From Cyrtobacter comes (GTDB lineage: Bacteria > Pseudomonadota > Alphaproteobacteria > Rickettsiales > Midichloriaceae), in contig NZ_JARGYT010000015.1 of the NCBI RefSeq assembly GCF_034470605.1, forward strand, positions 1 through 20,261: 20,261 bases of DNA, given 5' to 3'. The notes below the pieces were generated by a model, which was given only the letters and a program-made list of their open reading frames with translations, searched no databases and was not told the origin of the DNA. Below are positions 1 through 8,990 of this stretch, one piece after another (within the stretch, counting starts at the first letter, position 1; each line of letters opens with the position of its first letter). The position numbers were made by a program, and so were the translations under genes.

Positions 1-494
1 GGAAAAAGATCTATGTTTTGCCAAACACTTAAGCGGTTAGAAAAAGCCTGTAAATCAATTAATTACATAGATGAAAGCGGTTTTGCTATGCCAAGGACGT
101 GTGGTTACTACATGAAGGGGGGGCGCGTTGCTATGGCAGGCATGATTGTGGAGTAAAGGCAGGACAAACGCAATAGGAGCATTGTTTGGCTCTGCAATAA
201 TAGCCGGTCGGCTTGTATTAACTTGCCCAGTTAATATAGATACATTCACTTGCTTTAGTGGATAAGATTTTACTCACTAATCTTCCAGAAAAAAGCATCA
301 TTGTCATGGATAATTCTTCTTTTCATAAGGATATGCAACAAATCATTCAAGATGCATATATTGCTTTATATGCCTCCTTACTCACCTGATCTTAATCCGA
401 TTGAGAAAAAAAATAGGCTTGGGCAAAGCAAATCAACCACTCCACCCATTGCTCTAGCTTTTTAACTCTTATTTTATATGACGTTTTATATTGA
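1..494 (+). pseudogene. IS630-family transposase, C-terminal (DDE) half, frameshifted relic
   Basis: This is the catalytic half of an IS630/Tc1-mariner superfamily transposase, broken by several frameshifts. Frame 1 (positions 1-120) reads YIDESGFAMPRTCGYY, the family's first catalytic block. After a shift it continues as RCYGRHD, and from 164 as TNAIGALFGSAIIAG. From about 261 another frame reads LPEKSIIVMDNSSFHK, the second catalytic Asp block. The frame near 370 gives PPYSPDLNPIEKK, which holds the terminal Glu, and from 414 AWAKQINHSTHCSS, ending at a TGA at 492-494. At least four frame changes and a stop rule out a working product. The 5' part lies outside the window. The matching N-terminal half of the same IS type is at 19591-19840, in another copy. 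Confidence 0.9.
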
Positions 495-502
495 GTTAGC
501 TA
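478..502 (+). repeat. Right terminal inverted repeat of the IS630 relic
   Basis: The reverse complement of this 25-nt stretch matches 19532-19556 at 19 of 25 positions (shared blocks TAGCTAA, TATAAAA and CAT). It lies at the end of the transposase relic and is followed by TA at 503-504, the expected IS630 target duplication. The pairing was found by eye in this window, so it is direct sequence evidence. Confidence 0.7.
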
Positions 503-528
503 TATGATCTTATTTAATTAAACCTATT

Positions 529-554
529 AAAATGAAGTGCCGCTACCTCATTTT
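529..554 (-). terminator. Imperfect hairpin at the 3' end of the GH13 gene
   Basis: A ten-base stem with one A-C mismatch surrounds a 6-nt loop (gccgct), with A and T runs on its outer flanks. It overlaps the stop codon of the minus-strand GH13 gene, and the transcript would continue into TTTTAAT. It could act as a weak intrinsic terminator. Confidence 0.45.
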
Positions 555-2174
555 TACTGCATGTTTGGGCTTATCTAAATGATGATCACGTTTCTGACTG
601 CTGCTTATTGAAAGCTTATCATCCGCAAAAAATATCATATTATTATCAGCTGCTAGCAGTGTTTTTTCAGGATTTTTTGATTTTGAAGCAATTTCTTTCA
701 TATCATCTTTCGTTAATTCAAGCTGCTTCTCAGGGTTTATATTTGCAACCATTATGTAAGAATTTCCATCATAATTCATCTTGTGGCAAACAAATATAAC
801 AAGATCTGGTTTACCATCTATCTCTATCCTTTCTTTCCATTCACCTAAACCACCTTTATTCACTTTCTCAAGTGATTGAAGTGCAGAATTAACGGATTTT
901 ATATATTCCGTTAAATCAGAATGAATCTCTTCTTGATATTGCAGAGCTCCATCATATTTCCATAGTAGTTGCTCTTCCTTTTTAGAATCAAAAACATTTT
1001 TTTGTTTTTGTGTAGCGTATTCATCACCACATGTTATATACCATCCACCATCAGAGCCAAAAGCAACCACTGCTATCTTCTCCCTCATTCCTTTTGTAAC
1101 TTCATTTGGGTCCTTAATCCATTCGTTTTCCTCAATATTTTTCTGCAATCTTAATGCCCAAGGCTCTTCATCATGTGAGCTTACAAAACCTATGGTTCCA
1201 ACTCTTTGTGTACTATTTATCACTTTTCTGCTATTATCCCCAAAACCGCGACCTCTGTTAAGGTGGGTCATTTGTTGTTTTATGCCCATATCCTTATTAG
1301 CAAAGCCATCTTCTTTATTCCAAACATCCAAATAATCATCGCTGGAAGAGCTGATATTGGGGCCAATTTTAGTTTGTACCCAATGCAAACTATTTGTTAC
1401 ATGCGTCACATCATTGTCTGAAAGTTCTCCTATGTATGATGTTACTAACTCTAAGTTACCGAATGTTTCTGCAAATATTATTGCATCCGCATTATGAAAC
1501 CTTTTCACTGTTGTTTTTATGTAATCATTCAGCTCATCATATACGGCCTTTGGCATCATACCAGCTGCATCTAGCCTTGCGCCACGAAACCCATGAACTG
1601 CTATTTGCTTGAATATAAATGGCTTCCAGAATTGCTCTATGATCTCATCCCTAATTTCTGGATCATTATAATTAAAGGAGGCAACATCATCCCATGGGTA
1701 ATCTTTTGTTGCAAAACCATCTTCACTAATTCCACGTATCTTGAATTCATTTGTAGTTTTATGTCTATCAAACCAATTTGGTTTTTCTTCACATAATTTT
1801 GAATCAATTGCTACATGCTTTAAAACTAGATCGAATATTGGTGTGATCCCAAGCTCAACAGCTCTTGCTGTATATTCTTTAAGTAGTGCGGTATGTGTTT
1901 TTTCAGTACCATCTGTGAAATCACTATTTAAAAAATCTTCACTTTTATTCATGTCTAAACTGGCATTCATTGCATACAGGCTTCCCTTTTTATTAGTTGG
2001 TAGTGCATTTTTTGCTAATTCACCTTTTGTATAATTTTTCTTATATTGTTCACCTGTTTTATATAAAGGATTAGTCCAGACAGTATCAAAGCCAAGCTTG
2101 CTAACTTCTTCTAGTTGAAGTGTCATAGCCTCTATGTTTTGATAGCTACGTGGAAATTGATTATATAGACGCAT
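543..2174 (-). CDS. GH13 alpha-amylase-superfamily glycoside hydrolase/transferase
   Basis: A 543-residue cytoplasmic-looking protein with no signal peptide, starting directly at the first barrel strand (YNQFPRSYQ; GFDTVWTNPL at 28-37). The four GH13 blocks are in order. Region I is DLVLKH (115-120, with Lys where Asn is usual). Region II is GARLDAAG, with putative nucleophile D202. Region III is IFAETFG, with putative acid/base E236. Region IV is SSHDEEP, with H334-D335. The catalytic Asp/Glu/Asp set is therefore intact. The stretch PNWF...WDDVASFNYNDPEIRDEI (132-178) also fits the family. Family membership implies retaining cleavage or transfer of alpha-glucosidic bonds, but the substrate cannot be read from the sequence. 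It stands alone between an IS630 relic and mfd, with no other sugar gene nearby. No clear Shine-Dalgarno precedes the ATG. Confidence 0.85.
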   Translation of the reverse strand: MRLYNQFPRSYQNIEAMTLQLEEVSKLGFDTVWTNPLYKTGEQYKKNYTKGELAKNALPTNKKGSLYAMNASLDMNKSEDFLNSDFTDGTEKTHTALLKEYTARAVELGITPIFDLVLKHVAIDSKLCEEKPNWFDRHKTTNEFKIRGISEDGFATKDYPWDDVASFNYNDPEIRDEIIEQFWKPFIFKQIAVHGFRGARLDAAGMMPKAVYDELNDYIKTTVKRFHNADAIIFAETFGNLELVTSYIGELSDNDVTHVTNSLHWVQTKIGPNISSSSDDYLDVWNKEDGFANKDMGIKQQMTHLNRGRGFGDNSRKVINSTQRVGTIGFVSSHDEEPWALRLQKNIEENEWIKDPNEVTKGMREKIAVVAFGSDGGWYITCGDEYATQKQKNVFDSKKEEQLLWKYDGALQYQEEIHSDLTEYIKSVNSALQSLEKVNKGGLGEWKERIEIDGKPDLVIFVCHKMNYDGNSYIMVANINPEKQLELTKDDMKEIASKSKNPEKTLLAADNNMIFFADDKLSISSSQKRDHHLDKPKHAVKMR

Positions 2175-2198
2175 AAACTCAACTAAAAAGTGTTAAGT

Positions 2199-2227
2199 TT
2201 AGTCTATAAATATAAAATTAGTCTATA
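2199..2227 (-). promoter_or_regulatory. Direct repeat upstream of the GH13 gene
   Basis: Two identical copies of ttagtctata lie at 2199-2208 and 2218-2227, 19 bp start to start (about two helical turns), 25 to 53 bp upstream of the GH13 start codon. The spacing would suit a dimeric regulator. This is a possible operator only, because the region is so AT-rich. Confidence 0.3.
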
Positions 2228-2281
2228 GGTTAATCTGTTATCAATATAATAACTTTGATTTCATTGACTTAATTAGTTCAC

Positions 2282-5200
2282 TTATAGCATCGGTATTTGT
2301 TTAGTTTTTTTAAAATACCTTTCTAATGCCTTTAAGGCAAACATAGAGGCCTCTATTTTGCTGCCATGATGATACTTAAAAATTATTTTACCTTCAGGCT
2401 TTAATTTAAAGTTGAGATTTTGATCTATAAAATTAATAAGATGCCTCACACTGAACGAGTTATGCAAACATAGTATTATTGCACTATCTCCAGCATCTAA
2501 TCTTTCTATCCCTACCTCTTTTGCTAACTGCTTTATCTCTATTACGGAAAATAAAGCATAGATTTCATCTGGTATTACACCAAATCTATCATTCAAACTT
2601 TCAAGCAATAAAGTTGCTTGCTCACTATTTTTTACGGATGCTATTTCTCTATATACAGATAATCTAAGTTCTGTATCTTCTATATAGAATTCAGGTATAT
2701 GTATCTGAACCCCAATATTTATTGCAGGGCTCCAATCCTCTTTATTAACATCTTTATTATCCTCATTATCCATTTTTAGCGATTCTATAGCCTCTTGTAA
2801 CATTTCTTGATAAAGCTCTGTTCCTATTTCATTAATATTTCCAGATTGTTCTGCGCCCAAAAGATTACCATAACCTCTATGTGATAAATCATCCATTGCT
2901 ATGCCAAGGCCATCTCCAATTCCACTAAATCTTTTTAATGAAAACATTCTTTCTTTAGCTTCCTTACTAATTTTATTAATGTTTGGTACAATAAAATATG
3001 CATAAGCAGAAAAAGCGCCTCTACCAACCCTTCCTCTAAGTTGATGAAGCTGTGTAAGGCCAAACATATGTGCATTATCTACTATGATTGTATTAGCAAG
3101 TGGTATATCAAGACCGGATTCAACTATATTAGTACTTAATAAAATATCGAATGCTCCGTCATAGAATTGATTCATAATTCCATCTAATTCACTTGCAGAC
3201 ATAGCACCATGAGCAACTTTTACTCGAAGTTCTGGTAATAACTTTGATAGTCGATCATAAATGGAGGATATATGCGAGGTTCTAGGTATAACATAAAATA
3301 CCTTTCCACCTCTAGATTTTTCCATCAAAATTACATCTTTGATTGCAAATGAATCAGTAGATACAATAAACGTATTTACTGGTTTTCTGCTAAGTGGTGG
3401 GGTGCTTATAGCACTCATAGATCTTATACCAAGCAGCCCCATCTGGAGTGTTCTTGGTATTGGTGTTGCAGAAAGTGTTAATATATGAGCATTTTTAGTT
3501 AAATTTCTTATTTTCTCTTTTTGTATAACACCAAAGCGTTGCTCTTCATCAACTATAACAAGTCCAAGATTTTTAAAATTGATATCAGAGGCGAGCAGGG
3601 CATGTGTGCCAACAACTATGTCAATTTTGCCTTCTTTGAGCATATCTTTGATTTTTTTCTTTTCTTGTACAGTAGTAAATTTTGAGAGCTGGCCTATTTT
3701 TACAGGAAAATTCGCAAACCTTTCATTCAGTGTTTTATAATGCTGCCTTGAAAGAAGCGTTGTTGGCGTGATAAGAGCGATTTGAGTTGCATTATATCCT
3801 AGAGCTGCGGCACATATTGCTCTTAGCGCAACTTCAGTTTTTCCGAATCCAACGTCTGCACATATTAGCCTATCCATAGGTTCATATTGCCTTATATCCT
3901 CAAGAACTTCATCTATAGCGCTTGCTTGGTCTTCTGTTTCTAGAAATGGGAAATATGAACAAAATTCCGAGTATGTTTCAGATGAAATTTCTAGTACATT
4001 AGCCTTACTACGCTTTCTAAATGCAGCAGATTCAAGTAGTTGCTGCGCAGCTATTTGAATCTTTTTTCTAACTTTATTCTTTTTCTCTTGCCACTGGGTG
4101 CCTCCTAATTTATCAAGCTTTATTTCTATTTCATGTTCAGAGCTATAGCTGGATACCAGTTCTAAATTCTCAACAGGAACATATAACCTATCATCATTTT
4201 TATATTCTATTTCTATATAATCCCTCATCACACCATTTAGGTTAAGGATCTTTAATCCTAAATATCTGCCAATACCATACTGTTTATGTACAACAATCTG
4301 CCCCTCTCTAAGAGAGATCATAAACATTCCTTTCTTGGCTTTCTTTATTTTTACATCCTTAAATGAAAAAAGGTTTGTAGAGCAGATGAAGCACTTATCA
4401 TCATAAACAAAGCTATGCTTATGATTTGTATTGATAATGACGCTAATATTTCTTTTTATACTATTTTCTAATATTTTATTGATTTTTTTGGCCTTTTCTT
4501 TTGTATCGCAAGTGATGAATATATCATAACGACTATCTATTTGTTCTAGGTAATCACTAATTTCTACCCCCTCTTTTGGTGGGGCTATATAACTACTAGG
4601 AGTATTATAATTAAAATCTTCTATATTTAATGTTTTATCTAAAAAGGAAAGTAGCTCCTCTTGTTGGATATACATAGAGCCTATATCAACCTCCTTGTAT
4701 GGGTTATCGTGGTATTTTAATGTTTCTTCATATCTTTCAGTAAGGTCAGAGCAATTTGCTTTTATGCGATCTTTAAAGTCACACTCTAATACAAAATGTG
4801 TATCTCTCATCTTTGTCAAGATACATTCTAATGGTTCGTAAAAAAATGGTAATAAATGCTCTATTCCAGGAAAATGATCCTGAGATGTAATAGATTTATA
4901 CACATCTTCTAGCTGAGATTTAAATTTACATAAGTAATTTTTTTTAAAGTTTTCTATAGAATCACTATTCAGTATAACTTCGCTTAATGGAAATATCTCA
5001 ATTTCAGGTAGCTTTTTTGTTGATAGTTGAGACAATGGGTCTAGAATTTTAATTGATTCCAACTTTTTTTCAGAGAAATTCAATCTAACGGCCCCTCCAT
5101 GATATATAATATCAAAAACACCACCCCTAATGGCAAAATTACCAGTACTGAATGCTGTAATTGATCTTTCGTATCCGTAACTTATTAATATCTCAGTTAA

Positions 5201-5551
5201 TTTAGTTATTTGTATTTCATCGTTCTGCTTAAGTTTTATATAATTAAGCTTTGATGGTACTTTTTGTTGCAAGGCCCTAAGAGAGGTAATTATTATGATG
5301 GGCTTAATGTGCTGCTTGTCTATTTCTGCAAGCACATGCATCCTTTTATGCATTGTGCTAATACTTGGTGAAACACCACTGTAAGCTGGTACATCCCAAC
5401 TTGGAAAGTAAAAAGAGCTGATATTGGGAAAAATTGTCGGCAAAAACTCTTCAATTTCAAGCGCTAAACTCTCATCCTCAATTATAACTACTATATTATT
5501 TGTACTGATAAGCGCTTTCTTAATAGCATTTAAAACTTTTATCACTAGCAT
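2282..5551 (-). CDS. mfd: Transcription-repair coupling factor Mfd
   Basis: 1089 residues, close to the usual 1100-1200. Mfd removes RNA polymerase stalled at DNA damage and recruits UvrA. Visible in order: the UvrB-like N-terminal part (FPSWDVPAYSGVSPS at 49-63; AIRGGVFDI near 140-148); the RNA-polymerase-interaction region (VVHKQYGIGRYLG from 420, through 470); then a superfamily 2 translocase. Its motifs are Walker A ADVGFGKT (565-572), DEEQRFG (668-674), SATPIPRT (694-701), ESGLDIP (811-817) and QLRGRVGR (837-844), followed by a C-terminal D7-like domain. The N-terminus is some 20 residues shorter than that of E. coli, but the first block is present. The gene begins 13 nt after the ilvE stop, so the two are probably co-transcribed. 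Confidence 0.97.
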   Translation of the reverse strand: MLVIKVLNAIKKALISTNNIVVIIEDESLALEIEEFLPTIFPNISSFYFPSWDVPAYSGVSPSISTMHKRMHVLAEIDKQHIKPIIIITSLRALQQKVPSKLNYIKLKQNDEIQITKLTEILISYGYERSITAFSTGNFAIRGGVFDIIYHGGAVRLNFSEKKLESIKILDPLSQLSTKKLPEIEIFPLSEVILNSDSIENFKKNYLCKFKSQLEDVYKSITSQDHFPGIEHLLPFFYEPLECILTKMRDTHFVLECDFKDRIKANCSDLTERYEETLKYHDNPYKEVDIGSMYIQQEELLSFLDKTLNIEDFNYNTPSSYIAPPKEGVEISDYLEQIDSRYDIFITCDTKEKAKKINKILENSIKRNISVIINTNHKHSFVYDDKCFICSTNLFSFKDVKIKKAKKGMFMISLREGQIVVHKQYGIGRYLGLKILNLNGVMRDYIEIEYKNDDRLYVPVENLELVSSYSSEHEIEIKLDKLGGTQWQEKKNKVRKKIQIAAQQLLESAAFRKRSKANVLEISSETYSEFCSYFPFLETEDQASAIDEVLEDIRQYEPMDRLICADVGFGKTEVALRAICAAALGYNATQIALITPTTLLSRQHYKTLNERFANFPVKIGQLSKFTTVQEKKKIKDMLKEGKIDIVVGTHALLASDINFKNLGLVIVDEEQRFGVIQKEKIRNLTKNAHILTLSATPIPRTLQMGLLGIRSMSAISTPPLSRKPVNTFIVSTDSFAIKDVILMEKSRGGKVFYVIPRTSHISSIYDRLSKLLPELRVKVAHGAMSASELDGIMNQFYDGAFDILLSTNIVESGLDIPLANTIIVDNAHMFGLTQLHQLRGRVGRGAFSAYAYFIVPNINKISKEAKERMFSLKRFSGIGDGLGIAMDDLSHRGYGNLLGAEQSGNINEIGTELYQEMLQEAIESLKMDNEDNKDVNKEDWSPAINIGVQIHIPEFYIEDTELRLSVYREIASVKNSEQATLLLESLNDRFGVIPDEIYALFSVIEIKQLAKEVGIERLDAGDSAIILCLHNSFSVRHLINFIDQNLNFKLKPEGKIIFKYHHGSKIEASMFALKALERYFKKTKQIPML

Positions 5552-5564
5552 TGGGTTACTTACT

Positions 5565-6434
5565 TTATATAAGCTTTTTATATAATTCTCTCACGAGATT
5601 AAAGATTTCATTTTCATTACTAAACTGATAGGTAACTCCCCTTTCCACATGCTTAATTTCTTTAATTTTTTTTATCTCTATAGCAGTTCCTGTTAAGAAT
5701 GCAAAATCACAATTTCTTAATTGGTCTATTCTTATATCAATTTCTCTACATTTAATACCTAAATATGAAGCTGCTTCAATAACTTTAGACCTAGTTATTC
5801 CTGAGAGGATTGTATCTTTTTTTGGCGTAAGTAATTCTTTGTCTGAGATTGCAAAAAAATTTGATGTTGTTGCTTCTGTTATATTATCATTCTCATCAAG
5901 GATAATCGAATCATCAAATCCATCAATCTGTGCTTCTCTTTTTATTAAAGAATACATCATATAAAGACCCGCAGCTTTAGATGAATAAGGAAGACAATTC
6001 AAAGGGGCTCTTTTCCATCTAGAAACTGAAAGCTTTAGTGAATCATCATTTATATCTGATTTCTCTAGAATCTTACACGTCATTATAGCCGTATGTAATG
6101 TTGAATCTTGACCCATAATCTTCATATCCTCATCTCCAAGCCATATAATTGGCCTTATATAGCCATCTTTGAAACCTTCTAGGTCTATAAGTTTTATTGC
6201 CGCTTCACATATTTCTTCTTTGTTATACTTCATATTATAGCGCATTACTTCGGCAGAAATAAATAATCTATCTATATGCTCCTTTAGCAAAAAAGGTTTT
6301 GAATTATATATTCTTACGCCTTCAAAAATAGCTCCACCATAATGTAATGAGTGAGTTGCTATACTAACCTTAGCATCTTGAAGATCCATAAATGATCCAT
6401 TCCACCACACATTTTTGCCGTATTCACTTGCCAT
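5565..6434 (-). CDS. ilvE: Branched-chain amino acid aminotransferase (fold-type IV PLP enzyme)
   Basis: 289 residues from the ATG at 6434. Family function: PLP-dependent transfer of the amino group between Leu/Ile/Val and 2-oxoglutarate. Visible motifs: HSLHYGGAIFEGVRIY near the N-terminus, the PLP-binding Lys in PYSSKAAGLYMM (K153), the DENDNITEATTSNFF segment with the cofactor-binding Glu, and SGITRSKVIE. A TTG at 6453-6455 would add seven residues, but a good promoter (6465-6492) puts the transcription start at about 6458, almost on that TTG, so the ATG is preferred. The mfd gene follows 13 nt downstream. A D-amino-acid aminotransferase or ADC lyase of the same fold is possible but fits less well. 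Confidence 0.9.
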   Translation of the reverse strand: MASEYGKNVWWNGSFMDLQDAKVSIATHSLHYGGAIFEGVRIYNSKPFLLKEHIDRLFISAEVMRYNMKYNKEEICEAAIKLIDLEGFKDGYIRPIIWLGDEDMKIMGQDSTLHTAIMTCKILEKSDINDDSLKLSVSRWKRAPLNCLPYSSKAAGLYMMYSLIKREAQIDGFDDSIILDENDNITEATTSNFFAISDKELLTPKKDTILSGITRSKVIEAASYLGIKCREIDIRIDQLRNCDFAFLTGTAIEIKKIKEIKHVERGVTYQFSNENEIFNLVRELYKKLI

Positions 6435-6464
6435 AATAGTAAAAAATAAGCACAAAGGACTTGC

Positions 6465-6492
6465 TTTATATACCTACAAAGGTATTTTTCAA
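6465..6492 (-). promoter_or_regulatory. ilvE-mfd promoter with inverted repeat in the spacer
   Basis: On the minus strand, TTGAAA (6487-6492) and TATAAA (6465-6470) are 16 bp apart, each one base from consensus. The spacer holds an inverted repeat, ATACCT-4 nt-AGGTAT (6470-6485), that overlaps the -10 box. A dimeric repressor bound there would block polymerase. The same 82-bp gap must also serve pheT on the other strand. Confidence 0.55.
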
Positions 6493-6516
6493 AACACGTT
6501 TTATACAATAATCAAG

Positions 6517-8886
6517 ATGAAGATAAGCCTTTCATTAATAAAAAATTATATAGAGTACGAATATAGTGTGGAGCATGTGATAAATATGTTGAATAATATA
6601 GGTATGGAGGTTGAGGATGTTGTATATCAAAAAGATTTTTATAAAGAGATACAAGTAGCGCTTATTAAGGAGGCGGAAAAACATCCTAATGCAGATAAGC
6701 TAAGGGTATGTAAGGTATTTGATGGGAAAAATGAATATCAAATAGTTTGCGGTGCACCAAATGCAAGAGCAGGCATAAAGGTTGCTTTTGCATACATAGG
6801 TGCTAAAATTCCTAAAAATGGTTTTATAATAAAAGAGAGTGAGATAAGGGGGGTAAAAAGTCTTGGTATGCTATGTTCACAAGATGAACTCTCTTTAGGT
6901 GTTGATTATGATGGAATACTAGAATTACCACAGGATGCTGTGCTTGGCGCACCAGTAGCTGAATATCTAAACCTTAATGAAGTTATTTTTGATATTGCAA
7001 TTACTCCAAATAGGGGGGATGCAGCCAGTGCCGTTGGGATAGCAAGAGATTTGGCTGCTGCGGGGCTTGGGAAAAATCTATCACCAAAAGTTAATGAAAG
7101 TTTTGATATATCGCCAAATTTTGATGCGGTAGTTGAAGATAGGGAAGGGTGTTTTGGAATGGAGTTTATAAAGATTCAAAATGTATCTTGTAATGAATAT
7201 GCTGAGATATCATCTATTATACAGCTACTTGGTATTCAAAGTAGAGGTACACTTGTAGATATTTCAAATTTTACCATGCTAAGTTATGGCAGACCAAATC
7301 ATATTTATGATGCAGATAAGGTAAGTGGTAAAATTACTGTGAGAAAATCTCAAGATAAGGAGATTTTTGAAGATCTTACAGGTAAAAAGCATGAATTAAG
7401 TTCTGGAATTACAGTTATTAGTGATGAAGAGAAGATATTATCTGTGGCTGGGCTAATTGGCGGTAGAAGCTCAATGGTAGATAGCAGTACAAAAAATATA
7501 ATTATCGAGCTTGGTCTCTTTTCCCAAAAACAAATAGGTAAAGCAGAAAAAGCGCTTGGGATTAGTACGGATGCAAGTTTCAGGTTTGTAAGGGGGATAG
7601 ATTATGGAAATACAAAGCTGGTTAAAGAGTTTTTAGTAAATTTGATAAAAGAAAAATGTGCAGGTGTTCCTACATCATATTTCTCATACTCTATTGATTT
7701 TAAAGATAAATTGATTCCACTTAGGTATGAATCTTTGTTAAAAATAGCTGGTCATGATATTCCAAATTATAAGGAGATACTTAAAAATCTAGGATTTTCA
7801 TGCGCTGATGGTTTATTATTTAAAGTACCATCATATAGATATTGGGATATTAACATAGAAGAGGACCTGATAGAGGAGGTTTTAAGAATCTATGGTTTTG
7901 GTAATATTGAAGAAAAGCCACTTGAAAATATTACCCCTGTATTAAAAAATAATTTAGATGATTATTTAAGAAAAACTGCCTCTAAAATTGGCCTTAATGA
8001 GGTAGTTAGTTGGTCTTTCTGTGATAAACTTTATGCAACGTGTTTTGCAAATGAAGATTCATTAATAGAACTAGAAAATCCAATTACACAAGAGTTCTCA
8101 TTTATGAGGCCTAGCATTATACCAACGATCTTAAAGACGGTTTGTTATAATATCTCGCATTCCATAAGCAGTTGCGCTATGTTTGAAATTGGTAAGGTTT
8201 ACCATAAATCATCCTCAGATCTTATAGAAAAGAGGGTTTTAGCTACGGTAAGAACAAATCTAGCTGAAAATAAGAATATATTTTGCAATGAGCGTAAATT
8301 AGATTTCTTTGATGCTAAATCAGATTTATCTTCATTTTTAGAAGAGTTTGGTATAGCAGAATCCGAGCTATCTTTCTTTAGAGATCATTTACCTGGGTAT
8401 TATCATCCAACAAGATCTGCAAGTGTATTTTTCAATGGTAGATTAATAGCTTATTGTGGTGAATTACATCCAAAATTAATCTCAGATCTAAAGATAGGTA
8501 CTAAGCCAATAGTTGCCGTAGAAATATTTTTAGATGAGCTTAAAGTCCATAAAAATGATCCTGCAAGATATAACTTTACTATGCTTGAGTATCAACCTGT
8601 ATATAGAGACTTTTGTTTTATAATAGATGAGGGGGTTTCTTTTGAAACAATTAGATCTTCAATCTTAAATTCCGCAAGAGGGCATATAGAGTCGATAAGG
8701 CTTGTCGATATATTTAAAAATTCTGATATACCTCAGGGTAAACATTCCGTAACGATCAACCTTATGCTGAGGAATAAAAATCATACATTCGATGAAGCGC
8801 AACTTACTGCGTTATCAAATAATATAATTGAAAAGATGGAAAAGGAGTGTGGCGCAATCTTGAAGAGAGATATGCTAATTGCATAG
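6517..8886 (+). CDS. pheT: Phenylalanyl-tRNA synthetase beta subunit
   Basis: 789 residues, close to the ~795 of the E. coli subunit, starting MKISLSLIKNYI at 6517. The reading frame is open further upstream, but those residues overlap ilvE and do not belong to the family. Domains in order: the EMAP-II-like tRNA-binding region (about 40-150: HPNADKLRVC, VCGAPNARAG, SEIRGVKSLGMLCS), the B3/B4 editing region (LVDISNFTML, GRPNHIYDADKV), the B5 domain, the catalytic-like core, and the C-terminal FDX-ACB anticodon-binding domain (YQPVYRDFCFI to the end). PheT works as an alpha2-beta2 tetramer with PheS. No pheS lies upstream here, where most bacteria have pheST. The gene runs into the hairpin at 8947-8974. 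Confidence 0.97.
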   Translation: MKISLSLIKNYIEYEYSVEHVINMLNNIGMEVEDVVYQKDFYKEIQVALIKEAEKHPNADKLRVCKVFDGKNEYQIVCGAPNARAGIKVAFAYIGAKIPKNGFIIKESEIRGVKSLGMLCSQDELSLGVDYDGILELPQDAVLGAPVAEYLNLNEVIFDIAITPNRGDAASAVGIARDLAAAGLGKNLSPKVNESFDISPNFDAVVEDREGCFGMEFIKIQNVSCNEYAEISSIIQLLGIQSRGTLVDISNFTMLSYGRPNHIYDADKVSGKITVRKSQDKEIFEDLTGKKHELSSGITVISDEEKILSVAGLIGGRSSMVDSSTKNIIIELGLFSQKQIGKAEKALGISTDASFRFVRGIDYGNTKLVKEFLVNLIKEKCAGVPTSYFSYSIDFKDKLIPLRYESLLKIAGHDIPNYKEILKNLGFSCADGLLFKVPSYRYWDINIEEDLIEEVLRIYGFGNIEEKPLENITPVLKNNLDDYLRKTASKIGLNEVVSWSFCDKLYATCFANEDSLIELENPITQEFSFMRPSIIPTILKTVCYNISHSISSCAMFEIGKVYHKSSSDLIEKRVLATVRTNLAENKNIFCNERKLDFFDAKSDLSSFLEEFGIAESELSFFRDHLPGYYHPTRSASVFFNGRLIAYCGELHPKLISDLKIGTKPIVAVEIFLDELKVHKNDPARYNFTMLEYQPVYRDFCFIIDEGVSFETIRSSILNSARGHIESIRLVDIFKNSDIPQGKHSVTINLMLRNKNHTFDEAQLTALSNNIIEKMEKECGAILKRDMLIA

Positions 8887-8946
8887 GCTGCAATGCAATA
8901 TTGATTGTATTCATCAAAAGCTCTTTTTATTTTTTATCAATACACA

Positions 8947-8974
8947 GATAAAGCTGCTATGGAGCAGCTTTATC
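8947..8974. terminator. Perfect 12-bp hairpin between convergent genes
   Basis: GATAAAGCTGCT (8947-8958), a 4-nt loop (atgg) and the exact reverse complement (8963-8974). It lies between the stops of pheT (+) and the PPxY-repeat gene (-), so it fits a bidirectional terminator, although the following T runs are short (ctttaataa on +; ttgataaaaaat beyond the stem on -). Confidence 0.75.
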
Positions 8975-8990
8975 CTTTAATAACAGAATA

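Noticed and set aside
608..2034. Several 60-97-codon plus-strand frames
   Set aside because: They lie opposite the GH13 coding sequence, which has full family motifs; their translations have no recognisable features.
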